From contig REAV01000130.1 of NCBI GenBank assembly GCA_004294465.1, positions 1 to 6,805 on the forward strand: a stretch of DNA of 6,805 bases, in the 5' to 3' direction. Under the pieces are notes generated by a model. It did not search any database. It was not told the DNA's origin and worked only from the letters and a program-made list of their open reading frames with translations. The DNA comes from Sphingobacteriia bacterium (lineage in GTDB: Bacteria; Bacteroidota; Bacteroidia; Chitinophagales; Chitinophagaceae). Both the position numbers and the translations under genes were made by a program. Each line of letters begins with the position of its first letter. The stretch's first letter is position 1. Of this stretch, positions 6,335 through 6,805 are shown piece by piece.

Positions 6335-6805
6335 TTAAACTATATCTCTTTTCTTATGCACTTTATAGCAAATCAACCAAATGATTGCTGTAAACACAAG
6401 TGTTAAAATAACTTGTTGAGGAACCAAACTCAATTGTAATTCATAATCTGCTTTGGCAGCTGCTCCAAAAGTTCTTTGTAAAGCTGGTTTTACAATTAAA
6501 TTGTTCGACATGCGAACAGGCAGAAAGCGATCGATGGGTATTTTTTTCCATTTTAATAAACCAACCGCTATATTTTCTAGTATAAGATAATAAAAAAGAA
6601 AACCGCCTAAGGCAATGAACGCTTTTTTTACTAAATACCCCAGTAAAAACGCAATAGATAACTGTGCAAATGTTTGCAAGAAAAACAATGGAATGTATTC
6701 CAGTTGCTCTGCCCACCTGATCCAGCTAATATTGTCTGCATAAAATCCAAAACCTACGGCAACAACAATATATACCAATGTTACAATACTCGAAATAATG
6801 GTTAC
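6335..6805 (-). CDS. Putative ABC-2 type transporter permease, C-terminal part (5' end outside window)
   Basis: Minus-strand reading frame open to the window edge; 156 residues are visible and the true start is beyond base 6805. The earliest possible internal start, a TTG at 6778, falls inside a hydrophobic segment and is not a credible start. About four membrane segments can be seen: one from the edge through LVYIVVAVGFGFY, then PLFFLQTFAQLSIAFLLGYLV, then FIALGGFLFYYLILENIAVGL, and a last one, VILTLVFTAIIWLICY, followed by a basic end (KVHKKRDIV). Between the third and fourth lies a loop with IDRFLPVRMSNNLI. The spacing and the AQLSIAFLLGYLV / LGGFLFYYLILE pattern resemble the C-terminal half of ABC-2 permeases of Bacteroidota, but there is no diagnostic catalytic motif, so another polytopic protein is possible. 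A cognate ATPase gene may lie just outside the window. Confidence 0.6.
   Translation of the reverse strand, partial: VTIISSIVTLVYIVVAVGFGFYADNISWIRWAEQLEYIPLFFLQTFAQLSIAFLLGYLVKKAFIALGGFLFYYLILENIAVGLLKWKKIPIDRFLPVRMSNNLIVKPALQRTFGAAAKADYELQLSLVPQQVILTLVFTAIIWLICYKVHKKRDIV

Noticed and set aside
6090..6716. Two short minus-strand frames (6090-6272 and 6441-6716)
   Set aside because: One is opposite the conserved C-terminal region of the epimerase-like gene; the other overlaps the permease-like gene in a different frame and loses the membrane-segment pattern.
1..6805. CRISPR arrays, tRNA or rRNA genes, insertion sequences and attachment sites
   Set aside because: No regularly spaced repeats, cloverleaf-like sequence, transposase gene or terminal inverted repeats were seen. 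The only strong inverted repeat is the terminator at 5313-5343.

Overview
The window is the distal end of a division and cell wall (dcw) cluster from a member of the Bacteroidota, most likely a Chitinophagaceae-like organism. The evidence is the gene order murC-ftsQ-ftsA-ftsZ with no ddl gene between murC and ftsQ, an FtsZ that begins MIHFDLPK and carries a very long linker and an extended tail, AT-rich DNA, and start codons without recognisable Shine-Dalgarno sequences. The family-level assignment rests on remembered sequence style, not on a search.

Layout: positions 1-909 hold the 3' two-thirds of murC (peptidoglycan precursor ligase), cut by the window edge. ftsQ (909-1889) overlaps the murC stop by one base. 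ftsA (1902-3269) follows after 12 bases and ftsZ (3325-5271) after another 55. All four read in the same direction and look like one transcription unit, which ends at a perfect 11-bp stem terminator with a T tract (5313-5343). After it comes a separate plus-strand gene (5387-6325) for a TIGR01777/YfcH-type epimerase-like protein of the extended SDR superfamily. The last gene (6335-6805, minus strand) converges on it with only 9 bases between and is the C-terminal part of a multi-pass membrane protein that resembles an ABC-2 type permease; its start lies beyond the window.

Function: MurC makes UDP-MurNAc-L-Ala for the wall. FtsZ polymerises at mid-cell, FtsA ties the polymer to the inner membrane through its C-terminal amphipathic helix, and FtsQ is the bitopic periplasmic divisome protein. 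The epimerase-like gene is not obviously part of this pathway, although its family has been linked to division in cyanobacteria and plastids.

I do not see an undescribed system here. The points most worth a second look are the FtsZ T7 loop (Ile where Asn is usual), the FtsZ linker and post-peptide tail, the basic tail of FtsQ, and the position of the epimerase-like gene next to ftsZ.
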